Below, in pieces: positions 51,301 to 63,132 of a DNA stretch of 64,000 nucleotides. The stretch is from Gavia stellata (Eukaryota; Chordata; Aves; Gaviiformes; Gaviidae), in the NCBI RefSeq assembly GCF_030936135.1, contig NC_082604.1, positions 5,277,001 through 5,341,000 of the forward strand, written 5' to 3'. Every line of letters starts with the position of its first letter. Within the stretch, counting starts at the first letter, position 1. The notes beneath the pieces are model-generated. The model was not told the DNA's origin and made no database searches. It worked only from the letters and a program-made list of their open reading frames with translations. The translations under genes and the position numbers were made by a program.

Positions 51301-54300
51301 ATTACTTAGGTTATGAAAAATAGCATGGGCTCTACTTACAGGCTTACTTACATACGATGTTAATATGGTCTTACTGACTGTCAAGGCCCACAGCTCTTGC
51401 ATCAAAGCTGCAGTTACCTTCTGAATATGGTACTAATCTCACATGGCAGTTTTCAGTTGAAAAAAACCCCACATTTAAAAGAAAATGGGTGGCAATGCTC
51501 GTCCTTGACTTGTATAAAATAAGCCCATACATTAACCCTAAAAGCAGTGCAATGCTTTCCTCTCTCGCTATAGAATTAGGCCAGTAGTTAGTTCTTGTAG
51601 CTTACTGAGGTGGTCAGGTGCACAGAACACACCAGGACGTCAGAGAAAAGGCTGCAGTGAATGCACATAAAAATCTCTGTGCCAGAAGCACATGTGATGC
51701 CAGTAAGTATTAAGGAAACAAAGGGGTAGAGAAGGAGTTAACGCAAATTCTTTAGCATTGTAATAAATAGAGGGCATTTGTGCCTGGCTAGTGAGGTTAC
51801 CTTCTTGCAGCAGACAAGCTGGTGATCGAAGAGGAAGAACATCCTCTGTTGGCTCTTGGCTTGAGGTTGGGAGATTTTGGTTAACTCCCCGGAATAGATG
51901 AGTTCTGAGCTTCTGACTAGGACATCTTCACCCTGAGAACAGCAGAAAGAACAGGTTGATCTCGGCCATCTGAACACGGGGGAGAAGAAATAAGCCCACA
52001 GTCTCATAGCTTGGCTGAGGGGCCTGCGTGGCTATGGGGCCTCAATTGCTGCTGTAGAAACTCTCCTCTGGGAATGAGAGGGAGCCTCTGTGCCAGAGGA
52101 CAGTAGTTGTCACATCAGGGAGACACTATGCCCTTGGCACCCAGGGAATGGGAACTGAATTTGGTAAGAATAATAGTGTTTGTTTTAAATGAAAAAAATC
52201 TCTTGTTCCAGGAAGTCTGCTCAGGGCAGCTGATCCATCCCTGACATTAAAGGAGGCACATAAGCAGAGAGATGAGAATTTAGCCTGACATCCTTGGGGC
52301 AGGAGACGGTCTGGTTTTATTGAGTTTAGGATTGAGAAAAATTAGTTGTTTTGTTTCTTTTATTTAGCAATTTTTTTTAAATTAGTCTACATGGAACCTT
52401 GACTGACTTTGCTGCTGTATCAGAGCTTGCCTTTCTGCAAGAATGATGTGGCTTATTAAGGGGCAGTGCTGCCCATCTAGAGAGTCTGAAATCACTCAAG
52501 ATAAAAGGGGGGGAGGCAAGAAGAAACTAATAGGATTTCACCAACTTACATGCTCATTTTATTCTGCAAGGAAAATGGGGAAGCAAAAATCCCAGAGCGC
52601 ATGCAAAGGCAGCTGGTCTAGCAGGGTTATGTGCTAAACCTTCTCAGTTGTACTAAAAGATGACAGCTGTTTAAATAAAAAACCACACACACGGGGGGCG
52701 GCAGCAGAACTGAGGTAGGGCTAGATAGTAATCCTTATGAAGATCTTGCTGTAGGCAGAAGCTGTTGGAGAGAGGGGGGAAGAAGGGCAACACAGAACAT
52801 TCAATTCATGGGGAAAGTAAGTCTCTTACCTCCCAGTCTTCTATCGAACTCTGCCACTGAGCAATTTTGTCAATGTTCTCCAGCCGCCGCTTTCTCTCAT
52901 TGATGAGGCGAGCAACGTTCTTCATGGCATTTAAGGCAGCTTCGACATCTTTAAAATCCCTAGGGTAGGGCAGAGGTGTTAGACATGACAAAACGGCACG
53001 TGCTTATTGTAGGTACAATAGGAGGTGCAGTCTCCCATGGTGTAGGGCTGGACAGCAGAAAACATGAGTTCCACTTGCAGTTACCCCAGCTGTTTTATAC
53101 TTGAAGTTGGAGGTACATGTTTCTGTGGGCAGTTTTTCGCACACGTGCTGGTCTTGAGGCACAGATTATAGTCTTGTAACAAATACAGACCTGATTTGTG
53201 GAAGGGAAGGGGGTAAGCAATCAAATTCAGCCACAGAGGTGTAAATACAAGTTGCTGGAAGAATCTCCAGGGCTTTCCAAGCCTTGTTTTTTTTTCCCCG
53301 CAACGTAATACAATGTATTCATAATGCCACTGTTTTCATACAGGGACTGATTCCGTCATGCATAGGTAAGGCAGTTCAGCAGTGACTGGCTTCATTTCAA
53401 ATAGGAGCCGATGGATTATCTGGAAGGGTAGGACAGAAGCTGATCTGCCCTCCCCCACACACCATCTGCCGCCATCAGCTACTTCTGCCGAGTTTAGAGT
53501 AGCTGGGAAGGAGCTGTTCTGCACAACTTGTCTCTAACGCAATTTTCAAACATCTGTGTACTGCATTAAGGAGCTTTCTGTGAAGAGGTCAGCTTCGGAA
53601 CAACATGCTTACAGATTTAATAAGCCATGCTTAAAACTGTTCTGAGAAATAGCAGTGCTGTAAGTAGGAAGGTAAAATTAAATCAAGCCACATGGACCAC
53701 TATCAACACTTTCCTTTAATAAAGATTTTTCATATTTTAATTCTGTAGCTAATTATTTCAGATGCTTGATTAAGTGACATAGTTATCTGAGCCGAGGCTA
53801 GTGCCTTCACCCTGAAACAGAGCAATGGATTTGGAGGCTTTTGAGATAGTGCTGAAGAGGCACCGACTGTGCATGGCTTGACTGCTGTAGGCCACGACTT
53901 CCCACTGGGGAAGCACTGGGCAAAATTCATGATTACCACTCAGCCCCGACGTGCTATGGTGTAGTTACGTGGACATTTTTGGGTATATTCAGTCAGTGCT
54001 TTTGGAGGCAAGGTTTTCAGCACCACCACCAGAAACATTTAACTCCGAAGTATGTATGTGCTGGTGTCACAGATATGTGGGCCAAATAAAAGAGTACCAT
54101 TAATAAGGTGGACCTTGCAACTCCAGGTCTGTAACAGACAGGAAAGCCTGGTGCTACCGTAATGTAAAATTACGTATTTGATAGAAAAACACTTTTTTTT
54201 CCTGGTTTCTACAAGGTAACACAGAAGAATCATAGTATCGGCTGCTCTTGGCAAGCTGCTCTCAATATACGATTCTGCATTAGTCCATTTCCATGAGACC

Positions 54301-57300
54301 AGTCTCGCTCCTTCCCTCCCCACCATGCTGACCTACCTGTGTTGGGGGTTGGTGTATTTGAGCAGTTCAGCCAGTTGCAGTGGATATTTGCAGATTTTCT
54401 GCACGGGAGTCAGAAGAAACCCATCCAGAGAGATGTCGATCATCTTCTGCAGCAGGCGGCAGGCTTCGAAGAAGTAGACGTACTTGTTAACTTTGGTGAG
54501 GCGGGACAGCTCCATGCAGGCGTTGGGGTGGTTGTTGCAGTATTCAGAGTATATCTGAAACTCTGTTTGCTGCAAGGGAAATGAAGGGCTTTACTGTCCA
54601 TGTTCTTCAGGGTGATGGCCTGGCTCAAACTGCTGTGTGTGAGTTCCCTGTGTAGATCCTACTCCTGTATCACATGAGGCTGTTCGGTAATTTGTATCCT
54701 CCCCAGACTTTGAAGCCTGGAGTCCTAAAGCTGGGGGTGGGCAGGGTACATTACAAGTTACAGCACATGCAGCTTATCTGAGAGACAGAGACATTTCCAC
54801 GTATTCTGGCCTGTGCTCAGCTGAATGTTCTGAATGACCAGATCAGCAGTTGCTAATCCTGCACTGACCTGAAAAGCTATAAACTGAGGTCCAGCTTGAG
54901 ATTTTGGAATCTTCCTAGTTTTTGCCTAAAGTAGAATGGTCTGGCAGGGAGTAAAAGTGCCAAGGCACTTTGAAAGTGTTCTTTCCACAGCCACAAGAGC
55001 TAAAGGATGTTTGGTTGGGAGGTGGGTAGCGGGGGGGGGGGGGGGGGGGGGGGGGGGTGTGCGCATTTAATTTGGGTTGGTGGGATTTTTTAAATAGAGC
55101 TTCAGTTCTGTCAGATCAATTTCTAAATCCTCTGGCCTAATCCATGCTTAGCTACCCGTTTCCCATGAAGTCAAATTTACTTACATACTCCAAGAAGCAT
55201 GAGCCAACCTCACTCAAATGTGGGTGGTCTTTGTTGAATTTCTTTTCTAGTGCTTTAACAAATTTCTTCTGGCACCTGTAGATGTCCTCAATATTCCCAA
55301 AGATTGTCTTCAGCTGTTCTTCTGTAAACATGTCAGCTCTTTTGCGGCACTGCTTAATGTAACCCTAGGAGGAAACCAAATCGAAAAGCTTCCTGGGCAT
55401 TTGCTTTGTGGCCTCTGGTTATCAACAGAAAACGCCATGGACTGTAGTAAGTTGTACACCAGGTTCCGGTACCCGCTTCCTGCATAAGTGCATGCAAGTT
55501 TTAGCTATTATTTCCTCTCATACCACCCAAAACATGGTAGAAATAGAAACCAAGCCACAGTTACATCCCTGCCTTAAATGATACTGTAATCCACTCTTGA
55601 AGGAGTTCCAAGCTGCTTTCTCTCCTGTTAAAAACACCTTTATCTGTCTGCAGGCTACGGGGTGTTCTGGCCCCAGCACTGATCCACTGATAGATTTAGG
55701 CCAATTAAATCCAATTGCGGATCTGGTTTGGATGCATGTGTTAGGAAATGCCTGGTTGACTCAAGGGAGAAGGAGGGCACAAAGGACGTAGGGGGGGACA
55801 CTGCAGGAGGAAAGGCTTGTTTGGGAAGTGTGTGCTGCTTTGCCCCAGCTGGCTCTCCTGGAAGGCGCTACATTTTTATGTCATTTCAGTGAAGAACTAC
55901 GTTCCTGCAAAACTCTTATCAATTACCTTCATTTACCCCAGTGTATATGACAGCCTGTCCCTTCTGGAAGAGGTGTTGAAATACTCAGCATATTTGCAAG
56001 TGAAAGATCTAATTGGCTGAACATCCTCCAGTTGTTTTGATCTGAGCATGACTTGCCTGAAGGCTGGAGCTGCTGATTATGTTACCTCAGAACATATATT
56101 AAAGAGGACAGCAATGCTAGACATCTACTTTTTTCTGGCTTGGGAAGTTCAATTAATTCCACTTAATCAGAGCCCAAGAGGGTGCTCCAAATAGAGAGGC
56201 ATTTGGGATATTGCTGTAATGAACTGTCTCCTGTTTTCTGAGCATGCAACGCCATTTAGCAGAGCAGGCTCTGATGGAAATACAGTCTCATTTTCAGAAA
56301 AGAAAAGTTACCTGCTTAGAGTCACTCTCTGGGCAAGAATGGGACATACTCCTTTCAGACAAATTCAGACATTTACTTCCCCCTTTATTCTGTTACCTCA
56401 CAAATGTCCTTCAGATGCTTGATGTAGTCTCTCTCTGTGCTTATGATCTCATTGATGACGTTGGTCCTCATTTGATCTTTGGTGGTCTGCCCCATCCCAA
56501 AGCGGCGAGTGCCACTGCTGGAGTCGTCCTCTTTGCCACCCTCTACCTTCAGGGGATAATCGTCCATGGGTTCATCCTGGTTTACTCGGAGCTGTGCCAG
56601 ACACACAAGACATTCACCGTTTGTATTGCTAAATACAGCTCTTCCAAGGAAAAGAAGTTTGGGACAGTTGACTGAATGGCAGACAAAGATTGAGCTAGAA
56701 TTAGGAGTAAAGAGGGCTGCTACGTGTATATTACTTGTAACCATGTTTTCCCCTTGGGGAAGCTAAGGCCAGATTTGGGAGGGTACTTTACTTTCAAGCT
56801 GCTCCTACTGTGTGACATGGGTGGTTTAAAGCAGGCATCTCATGGGGACAGAAGTCACAGGAATGATACGGAGTCCTCCAGGAAGAATACGTACAAAGTC
56901 AGGATAGGAAATGCTTTATCACATGAAATCTGCTGAGGTACTTACTTGCGAAGGGGCGCTTATGGAGGGAGAGGGAAACCAGTAAACGGTTGCTTTTTTA
57001 TATAGCTTTATTGTTGTTCCATACTATAAATAACAGGTGGCCTCTCAGTATCTGCTTCCCCAATATTATTTAAAGATAATTTATTGTTAATATAGAGCCA
57101 ATACAGATGCCAATGGGCATATAACGTGGTAAGGAATGGCATTACATTACAGGGTTGTGTGTGGTTGTGTGTGAAGCTCATGGTTCCTGCATAGTGCCCA
57201 TCAGATGGCAGCACAGCATGAGCAGAGCAAAAACACCACCAGTGTTTTGTAGGCACACAGTCCTACAGAGTCTATATTGTCAACGATAGTAAAGTACCTT

Positions 57301-59449
57301 AGTTAATAGTGGGCAATTACCGGTGCATTTCACTTATGTGGTGGTATTGTAGCTCTTAGAGTGCCCACGGGAATATTTTGTACACAGCACAGAGAAGAAG
57401 TGAAAAACACTGAAGGAGGAACATGAGTAACTATAGGCATTTTTAGTACAGTGACACAGAACCACTTTTAACTTTTAATGTAGTTTCTTCTAGGCAGGAT
57501 TACTTACCACTTGATACACATATATCTACATATAAAAAAAAAAAAACAGTGCATACCCATCCCTTGTCAACATAGGCATAGATTACATTTACTCACTGAT
57601 TACAGCTGGTGAAGCCCTCAAGATGTGCAATCCTGGTTTTTCCTTCACTGTGAGCAGAACAACATTGGCTAGTCTTAAACTTGGCCTGAAACTTGTGTGG
57701 AGTAACTGAGACACCGGCAGATTTACCCAAGTTCCCAAACATACCAGCCTTCCCAGCAGTAAGCTTGAGACCCAGTGATAAATTAGCAGGAAATCTTCAC
57801 TCAGATGCTTGAGTAAGTGTTGTAATTACTCTGCTAAAAGAACTTGTTACTCTGCATCCCTAATGGCTAGCACTAGTCTGCTTTCCCCTGGAGTACTCTC
57901 ACAGGTTGCTGTCCAGCCAGGACAGCAAGTCAACTTATCAGTAACATGAAAGAAAAAAAGGCCTGTGTTTTGACTGGGAAAAAAGCAGTTTGGTCCCCAC
58001 CAGTGCTGAGAGTTTGGTCCTAGTAATCTTACTTGCAAAAACATCAACCGTTTGTGATGATAGTTATCCAGCTGAGACTGTCTCCTGCAAGATGTAACAA
58101 AGCATTTCAAAAGTTTTATAGCACTATCTGCCCTACTTCTCCAAGGACTTTTGCTACAGACACGGAATCACCTTGTATCACCTCCTTTCATGCTTCACCT
58201 GGTTTTGGGTCACTTGTGATCTGAAGTGATCCGCATAAAGAGCTAAAGGGCTGAGATTCTCTGCCCTTAGGCACCTAATTGTCTTTGCTGTACTGAGGAG
58301 CCTGCCCTGAAGTGATGGAAGCAGAGTCAGGCATCCACACCAACAGTCACAGCCCAAAGAAAGGAAAAAAGCCTTTCTCTTCACAGCAGGAAAGGAGTGC
58401 ACAGCAGTTACCCAGACTCCTGTTTTACCCCACACTTGCACAGAGAACTCAGATGTGTTTCAGATTGCTCTGTTGGAAATTAATCCAGCCTCTGGGAGTA
58501 TACAGCTGAGACTGTCTGGACTGTTCTATATAGCTATTTCTAGATGGTCTTTGTAGCTGGCACCGGGGGAGAGCCTTGGCCCAAAAGCATCGAGTGTTTC
58601 ATATCTCCCCCCTCACCAGTTGTCCTACATGACTTCCAAGACATTTTTTGTGTTTTTCTCCCCCATTTTTAAATGCCTGGAGTACAGTGCTGTGTGGTAG
58701 CCCAGCAGCCTGATGCTTTTAAAATGCCAGGGCTAAGAGAAGGTGTGTGCGTGAGTCAGGTGGTTGCATACTTTGGGATGTGGCATTGCACTGGACCCAG
58801 CACCAGATGGAGAAAGCTAAATTTGGTGCCATGCTCATCCATGCCGTCTGAAGTGGACACTAGAGTGAAGACCTCTGCCAGCTGCGTCTGGGATTCCTCT
58901 AGGAGAGTATTTGTTGCTCGCTCCTGAAGGGGATGCTGCTTGCTGGGGCACAAACTAGCCAATATCCATATGAGTAAGCAGGAGCCCAGGCTGCAAACCA
59001 CCATGCAGGGCAGCTCCCCAGCTGGCACAGCTCAGCTTAGCTCCAGAGTCTGTCCTGATTTACTTATGTAAAGAGGGACTTCTCCACACTGGTGGCAGCT
59101 CAGCCAGGAGGGCCTGATGCACCGTAGCCATGTGTAGAGGAATAGTAACAAGACATGTTGAACCAACTATCTCTAGCAGTAAAAGTGCTCAGGAGTCACT
59201 ACGGAACACTACACCTGGAGAAAAAGAACAAATACTTAGGAGAGGTATAAAGAAACATCAAGCTCTTACCCGTACAAAGCTGGCTGGAAACCAGCCTTCG
59301 CTGTCCAGAATCCGCCCCCACCACCACTCCTTGTTGGTAGCATCCATTACTTCAATGACATCGCCGGCCTTGAATCCCAGCTCTTGGTCATCCATCGTGA
59401 CGTGGTCCCAGAGGGCTTCTGCATACACCACGCTGCCATCACTGATGAG
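48190..59449 (-). CDS. ARHGEF4: Rho guanine nucleotide exchange factor 4 (Asef), 3' part of coding sequence, nine exons
   Basis: In transcript order the exons are 59449-59270, 56591-56397, 55364-55185, 54569-54337, 52959-52830, 51932-51801, 50703-50460, 49769-49692 and 48347-48190. They join in frame over 1530 bases to give 509 residues and TAA. Window residues 1-60 are an SH3 domain ([18 protein letters not shown]). About 100-292 is the Dbl-homology domain ([11 protein letters not shown], then [20 protein letters not shown]). About 310-435 is the PH domain, with its closing Trp in KQRWLKAF. The tail ends ISRLTPFRK. Asef activates CDC42 (and reportedly RAC1), is autoinhibited by SH3-DH contact and is released when APC binds the N-terminal region. 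ARHGEF9 and SPATA13 are close relatives, but the tail [17 protein letters not shown] and the [20 protein letters not shown] stretch fit ARHGEF4. The gene is incomplete only because the window ends. Confidence 0.95.
48348..49691 (-). other. ARHGEF4: ARHGEF4 intron before last coding exon
   Basis: 1.3 kb, donor GTGAGT at its right end. It carries a CR1 3'-end fragment around 49255-49330. Nothing else is recognised. Confidence 0.85.
49255..49330 (-). mobile_element. CR1 LINE 3'-end fragment
   Basis: The + strand phrase CATAGAATCATTTAGGTGGG, followed by AAAAGACCTTTAAGATCATC and AAGTCC, is the reverse complement of the CR1 3' end (GATTCTATG tail with the diagnostic GATCTTTAAGGTC-type motif). This is the best preserved CR1 piece in the window and the main single clue to a bird genome. 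Confidence 0.85.
49692..49769 (-). CDS. ARHGEF4: ARHGEF4 coding exon, post-PH segment
   Basis: 78 bases in phase 1-1 encoding [20 protein letters not shown] through GKPK. The acceptor is TTATCTTCAAG, the donor GTGAGT. The exon is frame-preserving and very close to the mammalian protein. Confidence 0.94.
49770..50459 (-). other. ARHGEF4: ARHGEF4 intron
   Basis: 690 bases between donor GTATGG and acceptor TTCAAG. It contains a C11 run near 49935-49945. Nothing else is recognised. Confidence 0.85.
50460..50703 (-). CDS. ARHGEF4: ARHGEF4 coding exon, C-terminal half of PH domain
   Basis: 244 bases encoding [20 protein letters not shown] through QLDQET, containing the VKNAFKLH strand and the PH helix tryptophan (KQRWLKAF). 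The acceptor is TCTCTTTCAG, the donor GTATGG. Confidence 0.95.
50704..51800 (-). other. ARHGEF4: ARHGEF4 intron
   Basis: 1.1 kb with no recognised element. The A11 run near 51219 is plain low complexity. Confidence 0.85.
51801..51932 (-). CDS. ARHGEF4: ARHGEF4 coding exon, N-terminal half of PH domain
   Basis: 132 bases in phase 0-0 encoding [20 protein letters not shown] through QLVCCKK. It contains the MFFLFDHQL strand typical of Dbl-family PH domains. The donor is GTAACC. Confidence 0.95.
51933..52829 (-). other. ARHGEF4: ARHGEF4 intron
   Basis: 897 bases, donor GTAAGAG. Nothing recognised apart from a short CACACACGGGGGG stretch near 52685. Confidence 0.85.
52830..52959 (-). CDS. ARHGEF4: ARHGEF4 coding exon, end of DH domain and DH-PH linker
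   Basis: 130 bases completing a split Arg codon and encoding [20 protein letters not shown] through SSIEDWE. The [18 protein letters not shown] segment forms the last DH helix and runs into the PH domain. Confidence 0.95.
52960..54336 (-). other. ARHGEF4: ARHGEF4 intron
   Basis: 1.4 kb, donor GTAGGT. Nothing recognised. Confidence 0.85.
54337..54569 (-). CDS. ARHGEF4: ARHGEF4 coding exon, catalytic core of DH domain
   Basis: 233 bases encoding [20 protein letters not shown] through KYTNPQH plus two bases of the next codon. The [20 protein letters not shown] segment is the most conserved part of Dbl-family exchange factors and contacts the GTPase. The acceptor is TTTCCCTTGCAG. Confidence 0.96.
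54570..55184 (-). other. ARHGEF4: ARHGEF4 intron with poly-G/poly-C tract
   Basis: 615 bases, donor GTAAGT. It contains an uninterrupted run of 27 G (+ strand) at 55031-55057, which is poly-C in the transcript. Confidence 0.85.
55031..55057 (+). repeat. homopolymer run of 27 G
   Basis: Uninterrupted G27, preceded by GGTGGGTAGC. Its length is likely to vary between individuals and between sequencing runs. Confidence 0.9.
55185..55364 (-). CDS. ARHGEF4: ARHGEF4 coding exon, DH domain middle
   Basis: 180 bases in phase 0-0 encoding [20 protein letters not shown] through SCFLEY. The [12 protein letters not shown] helix is diagnostic of the ARHGEF4/ARHGEF9/SPATA13 group. Confidence 0.95.
55365..56396 (-). 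other. ARHGEF4: ARHGEF4 intron
   Basis: 1.0 kb, donor GTAACAG. Nothing recognised. Confidence 0.85.
56397..56591 (-). CDS. ARHGEF4: ARHGEF4 coding exon, SH3-DH linker and start of DH domain
   Basis: 195 bases in phase 0-0 encoding [20 protein letters not shown], a Ser/Gly-rich linker, then [20 protein letters not shown] through KDICE, the first DH helix. The acidic linker is the least conserved part compared with mammals. Confidence 0.94.
56592..59269 (-). other. ARHGEF4: ARHGEF4 intron
   Basis: 2.7 kb, donor GTAAGAG just left of the SH3 exon. I see no gene or clear repeat. Open frames here are short and unrelated to known proteins. Confidence 0.8.
59270..59449 (-). CDS. ARHGEF4: ARHGEF4 coding exon encoding the SH3 domain
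   Basis: 180 bases in phase 0-0 encoding [20 protein letters not shown] through GWFPASFVR, essentially a complete SH3 domain in one exon. It has the ALYDY-like ALWDH, the WWWGR tryptophan pair and the PASFV 3-10 helix. The acceptor is CTCTGTCCACAG. In this family the SH3 domain folds back on the DH domain to hold it inactive. Confidence 0.96.
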
Positions 59450-60046
59450 CTGTGGACAGAGCAGGTCAAACTGTCAGCTCCCCCCAAGAAAGCAGCACAG
59501 TCAGCCAATGTGGCGGCAGCTTTGGCACCATTGCTGCAGAGCCAAACAAGTGTTGATAACTGTTCATTCCCCATGAGCAACGTGAAAAGGAGTTGGTGCT
59601 AGTCTGTCAGTTGCTTCGACTGACCTTGCTCTCAATAGCATTTATTCAGAATCACTTGGACACAGTACGCTTACTGCCATAAAGAACATAAATTTGATGC
59701 TCTGGAATTTCTTACTGGTGACTTTGCCTCAGCCAGCAAACAAGGCTCAATGGTACATTGGTGGTGGTGGATGCTCTTGTGCTGCCAGTGCAGCCCTGCT
59801 TTGGAAAGCCTTGAAATAAAACCTTGAGCATCGATGTTTAGAGACATACTTCAGAACAGAAAGTATTCTGAGGCCTCAGAACTAGTCTAGGATGGATAGA
59901 GCCTTAAGTCTTTAAGGTGGTTAAAGTTGGCACTTAAGCTGCTTAAAATAAGTCTTCTGGAGAGTTTAAGTAATTATGCTGAGGGACAACAGTTATTTAC
60001 TACATGTCCCATAGAGGGCCTACTCTAGGAAAAAAAGGACCCCCAA

Positions 60047-60083
60047 CAATTAAAAAAACCAAAACAAACAAACAAAAAAAACC
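60047..60083 (+). repeat. A-rich (CAAA) low-complexity stretch
   Basis: AAAAAACC/CAAA-type units, 37 bases, of the same style as the stretch at 36106. No associated retroposon body is recognised. Confidence 0.65.
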
Positions 60084-63062
60084 CAACCCACATGGCTAGA
60101 GGCTGTGAGGGGGCTCTTGAACACAGCGATGATTGTGTCTATACCTGCCTGATGCCGTTCTCAACCATTCACACCTTAGCTATGGTGCACTGGTGTATTT
60201 GTAAGCTGGTCCCGCTAGCCACTACAACAGGAGTCCCTGCCTGATGCCCACAGGTTTATCACATCAGAATCTCCTTTGAATTTCAACAACTACAGAGTAC
60301 ATGCACAGGCTTCTCAGAGCCTGAGCATGGCTGGGACTGCTGAACACCAAGGATTTCCCCAAGAAGGCAAGGCATATACTGCAGTCCTGATAAAAAGGAT
60401 TTACTCAGCCATTCTGGAGTGGCAGTGGAGCCCTGTTTTTCTCCAGGCAAATGGTGCAACGATAAATTCTGGGAAGACAACAGAAAGAGCAGTCTATGTG
60501 GCACGAGGGAGAAAGACCATCTGTACAAAACCCACTGTCCATGCTACGTTCTCACAACGTTGCAGCAGTATCACCACAGCCACATAATGCACGTATCATC
60601 CATGCTGAGCACCTTAGGTTGCTCGGTCACACAGTTAGTTACCTGCTGCTCTGGGTTACTATTTTTGCCACTCCTCCAAATAGAAAGATGTATGTTATAA
60701 AAGAGCGTTAGGATAATCATGCATACAGTAAATCAGGAGAGAATTAACGAGGCATTTGAAAGAAAATTCAAATAGAGTCTGCCTTTGCATAGCAAATGCC
60801 CCTTCACTGAACCAGAAACAGTGTAACGCAGTATTTCCATTCTGACAAAAATAACAGGATGATGGGGAAGGGGAGGATGAGAGGTTCCTGCTTATCTACA
60901 TAGCCAGTGTGCCCGCACTGCCCATATTGCCTTTTCTCAGCTGCCCTCTGCTCCACCACCACAGGGCTCGGTGCGTCCTTACTGCAGGTTTCTGCTCGTC
61001 ACAGAGATGAGCAGTTGCTGTGGTGAGGCCCAGCAGGCAGGGAACATAAGGGACATACTGCTGTCATACAGCTGGCCAGTGGCATGACGGGAAAATAATC
61101 CCAGAGTCTTCAACAGTGTCTCACTAGCTCCTATAGGACAGGCTTTGATCACAAGGCAAGTAGAGAAGTAGTATCATTAGTCTCAGAAAACCAAACATCA
61201 AGAGATAGTGATGAATGCACCAGACAGCAGAGGCAGCTACACCCAGTCAAATGGCCGGTACTTATCCAAATGAGCTGTGGAGGGAAAGGATATTTGTCTT
61301 GACAATTAGTGCATACTGCTGTTAAAGTTACATGTGGTGCTTTTTACACATAGTTCACCTAACAGGCATATTACATATAGTTTTACAAGCTTGAAGCATA
61401 CCCAGCATTATGAATAAGCCCTTTATTTGTATTTTTGAAACACTTGTAGGTCTTGTCAGGCTTCTAGAAACTTTGGGGTTTTAGCTTTCTAACATAAAGT
61501 AGCGATTACTAGAGTAGGAAAGAGTGGATGTGAAAGTGTGTATTTTTCCAAAGTCAGCTATCAGACTTCAGTTGCAGAACAACAGCTGGGCTGTGGATGA
61601 TGGCGGCAGATGTTAGCTACTCTTGGAAAGAGCTCTGCCGCTGCTTTGAGCAATCCACCTGTGCATGACCCATCCATTTGCTTTAGCAGTCCAACTTCAG
61701 CAACTAGCGACTGTGCGGACCACAAGCTGAGCCCAGTGCCTCCCTTCTGCAAGGAGAGAAGAGCAGTAACAGGGTGATGGGGTGGCTGGAGCTGAGTGCC
61801 TGGCCACCCCTATACAGAAGAGCTGGTTAATGGCGATCTCACACAGACTGTTGGGGAGTCACCTGCATTGAGGTAAGCCCTACCACCAGGTCACACCGGA
61901 GCTGCTGCCATACCACACTGAGTTATTCATATGTATCCCTATGGGTAAGGGCTGGCTGTTGCTCATGAAACAGGCATATGCTAATAAATCTTTGGAAAGA
62001 GTGGCTTTCAGCAGGCTTTTCAACATATAAATTGTGACCAGCATATAAAACACTGCTATTTTGGAGATAAAATACCTTTGCTGTGTGTTTAAATATGCTA
62101 CTCTGAATCAGTGCTCTGAGTATGATGTGGTAGCTGGCGCACATGCCACGACCATGACCAGAATGAAACTAAATGAACTTCCTCTGTAGCATTTTGATGA
62201 TCCCACAAGCAGAGCACTGATGATGTGAAGGCATGAATACCTTACAGTACCAAGCTGTCAGATCTCAGTGTCTCCATGAGAAGACAAGAGACCAAGCCTG
62301 ACCTAGCATTAACAGCATGTTAGGGTTGATAGACCCAGCTCACAAGGGGACAGAGCCACATGGTTCTTCTCAGAGTCACTGAAAGCCACGTGACTGACTA
62401 GTGAAGCCTCAGCTGGTATTTTAATCCGTCCACTGATGTTAATATCTTAAATTTTCTCTATTCAACAACAGCCATACTGTGAATATAATTTGCCAAATAC
62501 AGAAGGTCACAACCGACTCATCACCAGCCTGGCCAAATAGGCACAGGCAAGCACACAAGCCGCTACCTACAGACCGTTCTCATGCAAAGGTGTGACTTAA
62601 AAAAGACACCCGAAAAACAGGCCAGGATTTGCTTAACTGACACCAAACACCATGTTTGTGGGGAGGAACGATCAATATGGAATAAAGCAAGAAAGAAAGA
62701 GGAAAAAAATACTTTATATATGCTTTGGATTGTCTCAGCTAATTTAGTACAGCAGCACTTGAAACACCTTCATGACTGCAGGCTGACAGGCTCTGCCCAG
62801 TCTCCTCCCTGCACTTCTTCGGTCTGTGTTTGTATACTGGGAATGGCAGGGCAGGAGAGCAGACACAAAATGCTGACAAGTGTTTAATCACCATGCCCAG
62901 TGCTCATTTTTCTGTTAGCCTTCAATCTGTATCTGTCTGTACCTTTCGCTATTTTTTCAATTGTATCCAGTCCAATTCCTAGGCTGGTACAGAAATACCA
63001 AATATACCCAGATTAACAGTCCCTTTCCCAGAGCAAACACTAAAGGGTAGCTCTGAGCCAGG

Positions 63063-63132
63063 ACTGACATTTCCATGCACCTATGGTACTGCATGTCACT
63101 GACATTTCCAAGCACCTATGGTACTGCATGTC
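63063..63132 (+). repeat. tandem duplication, 35-bp unit x 2
   Basis: The unit beginning ACTGACATTTCC and ending GCATGTC occurs twice back to back (63063-63097 and 63098-63132) with a single mismatch (T in copy one, A in copy two, at unit position 14). The near-identity suggests a recent duplication. Confidence 0.92.
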
